Both the position numbers and the translations under genes were made by a program. This document shows positions 56,864-62,000 of a DNA stretch of 62,000 nt, piece after piece. Source of the stretch: Cryptomeria japonica (Eukaryota; Streptophyta; Pinopsida; Cupressales; Cupressaceae); assembly GCF_030272615.1 (NCBI RefSeq), contig NC_081408.1:402099889-402161888 (forward strand), written 5' to 3'. The notes below the pieces were generated by a model. That model ran no database searches, was not told the DNA's origin, and saw only the letters and a program-made list of their open reading frames with translations. Numbering within the stretch: the first letter of the stretch is position 1; every line of letters starts with the position of its first letter.

Positions 56864-57801
56864 TCATTCTTCTACAATATAACATTCCTTCTTGCTTTTG
56901 TCCCTGTAACTTCTGAAATTATCCTTCCCGTCTCTATCATTGTTAGGACATCTTGAAACAATATGACCTATCTTATTACATGAGAAGCACTTTAAGGCTA
57001 ATTTACCTTTGTATTTACCTTGACCTCTTGGCAATCTTCTTGCCAGTAGAGCTTCAATTCCATCTTCCTCCTGTTCCTCAGAGAGAAGATTGTCATTCTC
57101 ATTTGAATGACCAGTTCTGGTAGTAGAGCTACTACTAGTTTCTTTCCTTCTCCTTGTGGGTGCATGCATCATGGATGGTTTGAAAGCAACATAGATCTTT
57201 TGTATGCTGTTGTCATAATTTCTCAACGCAAAAGCAGTCAACTTACCTATTAGTGAGTCAAGAGTTACACTAACTATTCCCAAGGATCTAAGCTCTTGGA
57301 TAACAGAGACCTTGATGGCATATTATGGTAGCAGAGTTCTCAGGATTTTGCTAACCACATCATCCTCCTCGAGTTTGCCTCCTACGATTTTAATTGAGTT
57401 TACTACATCTTTTATCCTCTTACTGTACTGCTCTATGTTTTCACTTTCCTGCATTCTCATCTCTTCATATTTTCCTCTCAGACTGTCTACTTTGGCCTTT
57501 TGAACATGGGGATCTCCCCCATAGGCTGTCTTCAGCTTATTTCATATCTAAAAAGCTATTTTCAAATCTTGTACCTCAACAAATTCATTATTTGAAAGTG
57601 TGCTAACAATCAGATCCATAGAAGTAGTATTATCTTGCCTTTCCTTGATTTGTCCAGAGTAAGAGTCCCTATAGGTTCATTGTATTCTATGATCACATGA
57701 TTCCAGTAGTGTTCACCTAGGGATTTTAAATAGAGTTTCATTCTTCCACACCATAAGATGTAGTTCTCCTTAGAGAACTTAGGACCCTCCTTACTCATCA
57801 T
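56864..57801 (-). pseudogene. Copia gag, unit D
   Basis: Starts at the ATG at 57801, about 60 bases inside the primer-binding site (MMSKEGPKFSKENYILW). The UBN2-type capsid part (about 57570-57280: AYGGDPHVQKAKVDSLRGKY, EQYSKRIKDVV) is broken by a frameshift and stops. The open end 57283-56864 has one CCHC knuckle, CFSCNKIGHIVSRC. It packages RNA for the copia particle. Confidence 0.82.
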
Positions 57802-57853
57802 ATTTGATCTTTCCCTAAGCTAGTTAAGTTTCTTCTGATTCTAGGGACCTGAT

Positions 57854-57865
57854 GCTCTAATACTA
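57854..57865 (-). other. Primer-binding site, copia unit D
   Basis: TAGTATTAGAGC on the minus strand, two mismatches from the initiator-Met consensus, after the same AT spacer. Confidence 0.75.
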
Positions 57866-57867
57866 AT

Positions 57868-59572
57868 TGTTAGTCCCAATTGGTGCTGAGAGGGGAGGGG
57901 TGAAGCAACATAGTCAATATTTCACAATTTAACTTTTATCTTAAATCTTCTCTCATCTAAGATCCAACAATATACTTAGTCACCGAAGTAACATATGCAA
58001 GCATGAAAAGTTGACAATGACACCAAGAAGTTACCTCGTGGAAACCTAATAGGGAGAAAACCACAGTGTGATTAGGAACTCAGAAAATTTGCATTATTTT
58101 GGAGTACATCCGGTTAAGAGCCATCCTTGTTAGGAGATTACAAAGACATTGTTAGGTGCCACCCGGTTAAGGGATTTTGTTAAAGGCTGGTTAGTGCCTT
58201 TACCCTCTTAAAGGTAGCCTAGTTAGAGGACTTAGAATATAAACTAAGATGTTACCTAGTTAAGGGATTTTACAATAGGGACCTTTTGAATTCCACCCAG
58301 TCAAGGGATTTATGTTGGAGTTTTTAGAAAGAAACAGATGAATGATCTGCTGAATTAGCTACTGATAGCTTGATTAGATCTCAATATGCATTCCAATCAA
58401 TACACACCAGTTGTGTCTTCTCTGTATAGTATCGGTTTCCTTCTTACACCTTTGGCTATTCACTCAATTGGTTATCTCTCCTTCAAAAATACACTCTGTT
58501 GGTCCGCTGACCTTTGGCTATGCACTTTGTTGGTCCACTATCCTTCAGCTCTTCCTCAGCCGGTTCCTTGTCCTTCGTCTCTGCACCTAACCGGTTCTAT
58601 GTCCTTCAGCTCTACACTTAGCCGATTCTTTGTATGTTGAATCTACACTTAGTCGATCTCCCTCACAAATACACTCAATTGTGCTAATACCTCTTAGCAC
58701 TTCCTCTCACTTTGCTCTTCACCCTGGATCGCCTTCAACAAGATTTCCTTGTTTCAAATTTCATGATCAAAAACTTTCTGAAAGAGCTCAAGAACTCTTT
58801 ATACATTTTTAGTCGACACCTATAGGCATATCCTCAATCAGATCAATCAAGGATTTTAGAAGATTTCAAATTCAAACTCTCCCGCTCTTTCTTTGTGTGC
58901 CTTTCAACAATTCTGCCAAGTGTTCAACCACTTCTACCATCGCATCTTCAAAGGATAGAAACCTCTAAGACATGTCCAGTCAAATAAATGTGAACCAGAT
59001 AATCCGCATGTAATCATGCTTGACTACATGGTAACTATAAGTTAACTCTACCAACAAATGATTTGGTGTAGACACAAGCCTAACAACTCATTCTTTGCCA
59101 CTGCAACTAAATGGCCTATCACTGCTCCAAAACATATGGTGATCACATGTCTTCCTTCAGTCACACCAGTGTATCGGTATGCAACTGCACTTCTTGCTTT
59201 ACCGGTTCATTCTTTGGCTGCTGGGTTGTTGTGGTAGCATCATGTTTCTCCCCTATTTGCCAGAGAGTTACCGGTTGGTTGGAACAACCAAGTTGCTTTG
59301 CCTGATTCACCTTTTGTGACTTCACCATCATCAAGGTGACCGATCTTCTTGAATGATAGATCAGTTGACTTAATTTTTCTTTCCTTGAGCTGAAGTACCC
59401 TTTGATCATTCAATACCCATTCATTATTGCTTAGTGAAAAGCAACATCACTTTACCTATACCACTACATCGGTTAGTATCTTCACCGGTAAGTGTTGAAA
59501 ATCAAAGACAAACCTTAGCATATATACCAGTTTTCTAGATTGACCGGTTTTGTCAATGCCAACAATCCAACA
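57868..59572 (-). repeat. LTR E, shared by two copia units
   Basis: 1,705 bp, from TGTTAGTCCC to AATCCAACA, collinear with LTR D with many substitutions. TATA at 58795-58804 (minus). Confidence 0.87.
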
Positions 59573-59586
59573 ATCTCCCCCTTTGG
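59573..59586 (-). other. Polypurine tract, copia unit E
   Basis: CCAAAGGGGGAGAT on the minus strand, same as unit D. Confidence 0.85.
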
Positions 59587-59906
59587 CATTGGCGGCAAAC
59601 ACTTCAAACTTTGGATAGTTAGAAGCATGTTTTTCCATCTCTGTAATAGTTCAGTCATTACTTCTACCTTGAGTAATGAATATCTCCCCTTGTCACTGAT
59701 CATACTCTACTACAACAATTTTAGCTCAATCACTACCTGCCAATAATGCACTCTAAGCATATCTCCCCCTTTGACAACAATTCCAAAGAGTCCTGTCTGA
59801 CCACTTACTAGACTGCTCCCCCTAACCGGAGTAGTCAACACTCATCAATCTAGTTTGTGTAGACAAAATTTTTAAGCATACCAGATTGATGTAGAACCTT
59901 GTTTGC

Positions 59907-61985
59907 TTACTTTACTAAATGGAGGGGCATCACCCCCAACTTACCTCTGAGATAGTCAAAGGTGTCCTTTTGTAGTGGCTTGGTGAATATATCAGCCACC
60001 TGCTCTTTTTTTGATATGTACTCCAACATTACTTCCTTTTCTTGAACTTGTTCCCTTAGATAGTGATATTTGATGGCTATATGCTTCGTTTTGGAGTGCA
60101 TCATTGGGTTCTTAGATATGTCAATGGTACTGGTGTTGTCACAATGAATCACTACCAGTCCAACCACCTTTTCTTGAATTTCTTCCAGCAGCTGCTTAAT
60201 CCAAACTATCCGTGTGCAATTAATTGCAACAACTACATACTCAGCCTTAGCTATAGATTGATATATGCAGTTTTGTTTCTTACTTGTCCAAGATACAATT
60301 CATTCTCTAAGAAATAATGCTCCTCTACTGGTGCTCTTCCTGTCATCGATGTTTCTAACCCAATCTGAATCAGTGAAGATACTTAAGCTAAAGTATCCAT
60401 TGTGTGGATACCACGGACCATACTCCTCAGTCCCCTTTAGGTATCTAAATATTCTTTTGACAACCATCATGTGAGTTTCTTTTGGATTTGCATAAAATCT
60501 AGCAACTAGGCAAACAACTTGTGCTATGTCCGGTCTACTATGTACAACATACTGTAATTTACCGATCATGGACTGGTAAAGTGTCTCATACTCTATAGCC
60601 TCATCATATTTAGAAAGCTTATAATTTGTAACCATTAGAGTTCCAACAGGTTTGCAATCCTCCATTCCAAAAGTCTTGAGAATTTCTTGTATGTACTTAG
60701 TCTGACCGATAAAGATGCCATTCTTTAACTAAGAGACTTGTAGGCCAATAAAGAACTTAATCTCACCAATCATGGACATCTCAAACTCTTGCTGCATTTG
60801 TCCTACAAATCTCCTCCTCATCTCATCATGTCCCCCAAAGATGATGTCATCCACAAATATCTCAACAATTAGGTGTTTTCCTTCAGTTCTTCTCTTCAGA
60901 TACAAGTTACTATTATCACTGGTTCTTTTGAACCCAATGCTTAGCATATATGAGTGTAATCTCTCATACCAATCTCTCAGAGCTTGTTTCAGCCCATACA
61001 GAGATTTCTACAACTTGCACACCATATTTCTCTCCTCTCCAGATGCAAACCCTTCCGGTTGCTCTATGTATACCTCTTCCTCTAACACACCATTTAAAAA
61101 TACTGATTTGACATCCATTTGGTATACTTTAAACCTCTTATAAGAAGCACAGGCTAGCAAAATTCTCACCCCTTCTAGTCTGGCTACCGATGTGAAGGTT
61201 TCTCCATAGTCCAAACCTTCTTCTTGAGCATAGCTCTTACAAACCAATCTTGCCTTGTTTCTTATCACCTTACCAGTTTCATCCATCTTAAATCTGAACA
61301 CCCACTTGGTGCCAATTACATTTTTATTTTCCGGTCTGGGTACTAGAGTCCATGTATCATTTTTCTTTATTTGCTCCAGTTCTTCTTCCATAGCTTTGAC
61401 CCAATCATAACCTTTTAGAGCCTCCTTTGCTATTTTGGGCGAAAAAATGGAGAGCATACACTCATTCTCTCTTGCTCTTCTTCTGGTTAGAACTCCTGCA
61501 TCCTTGTCATCGATGATATCTTCTGCAAAGTGATTATTTCTGACATATTTTGCCAATACTGGTTCACTCCTTGGAACTTATTCTACCAGTTGTGCAAGTT
61601 CTATCTCACATGCTTCTACATTAGCCGCTTCAATAGGATCTTCTTCAGTAGGTTCCACTGGTACATTGTACTCGAACCCTTTATAGTCCTCTGGTTCACT
61701 CTTACTGTCCTATTCATTTTTCTCAGAGTACTCATCTACTCTAACATTTGCACTTTCCACAATCTTACCGGTTCTTTTGTTTAGACACCAGTATGCCTTG
61801 CTCTTTGTTGAGTAACCTAGGAAGGTTCCCTCATCACTCTCGGGATCAAATTTTCCAGTGTACTCATCCCTTTTGATGTAGCACCTGCTTCCAAATACTT
61901 TTAAATAACAAACATTAGGTGAGTAACCACTCCATAATTCATAAGGAGTTTTGTTTGTTCCCTTCTTTACCTGTATCAAGTTCAA
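59907..61985 (-). pseudogene. Copia integrase C-terminus, RT and RNase H, unit E (partial)
   Basis: All open pieces are in one minus-strand frame: 61985-61710 (integrase end, TNKTPYELWSGYSPNVCYLK), 61556-61008 (RT start), 60947-60729 (IVEIFVDDIIFGG), 60665-60300 (QSMIGKLQYVVHSRPDIAQV, YLKGTEEYG), and 60167-59907 (RNase H, ending VADIFTKPLQ). Only stop codons separate the first four; unit E is less decayed than unit D. At least three stops are at the same codons as in unit D. The gene continues beyond 62000. Confidence 0.85.
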
Positions 61986-62000
61986 AGTGTAGACAACAGT

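Larger units (their letters stand above)
51647..62000 (-). mobile_element. Tandem array of a copia element with full polyprotein (two LTRs seen)
   Basis: LTR D (51647-53352), internal D (53353-57867), LTR E (57868-59572), internal E (59573 to the window end). LTR E has a primer-binding site on one side and a polypurine tract on the other, so two units share it. Internal D encodes gag, protease, integrase, RT and RNase H in copia order. Confidence 0.88.

Overview
This window is plant nuclear DNA made almost wholly of LTR retrotransposons. Evidence is primer-binding sites of the initiator-tRNA-Met type, polypurine tracts with plant-copia sequence, Ty1/copia and Ty3/gypsy protein domains, and an antisense gene with a plant mobile domain (PMD). 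I found no single-copy host gene, tRNA or rRNA. The density of old, nested, mostly non-autonomous elements suggests a very large seed-plant genome, possibly a gymnosperm; that last point is inference.

Layout. (1) Positions 1-34605 hold a minus-strand array of a copia-type element that carries only gag. Units share LTRs: internal A (1-711), LTR A (712-2057 plus 21475-22506), internal B (22507-26126), LTR B (26127-28596), internal C (28597-32225), LTR C (32226-34605). (2) LTR A is split by a plus-strand copia-like element (2058-21469, target duplication GGCAC on both sides). It has a gag with four zinc knuckles and then, where pol should be, a reading frame of about 1,000-1,100 codons of unknown function. 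(3) The 3' LTR of that element is split by a 12.7 kb gypsy element of Tat/Retand type (8500-21200; 826 bp LTRs about 98.4% identical by my eye count). It has gag-protease joined in frame to the integrase tail, with no RT, RNase H or integrase core, and an antisense PMD gene with its own TATA box and one intron. The insertion order is therefore array, then copia-like element, then gypsy element.

(4) Positions 34606-35677 and 45040-46440 are flanking, probably retroelement-derived DNA. They are split by a gypsy element with 3.0 kb LTRs (35678-45034) that encodes gag and a degenerate acidic reading frame ending in a hydrophobic segment, but no pol. (5) A decayed minus-strand gypsy pol lies at 46460-51400, interrupted at 48439-50333 by a patch holding a miniature LTR element (TRIM). 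(6) From 51647 to the end is a second minus-strand tandem array, this time of a copia element with a complete but stop-riddled polyprotein: LTR D, internal D, LTR E, internal E (runs off the window).

How it fits together. Three copia-type families share the same termini (TGTTGG...AACA), the same two-base spacer before the primer-binding site, and a nearly identical polypurine tract, but only the last family carries pol. It or a relative is a reasonable candidate for having mobilised the gag-only families. The most unusual content is the two large accessory genes carried by nested elements (4500-7439 sense; 17456-20026 antisense). Both have a globular N-terminal part followed by a coiled coil, and neither matches a known step of retrotransposition.
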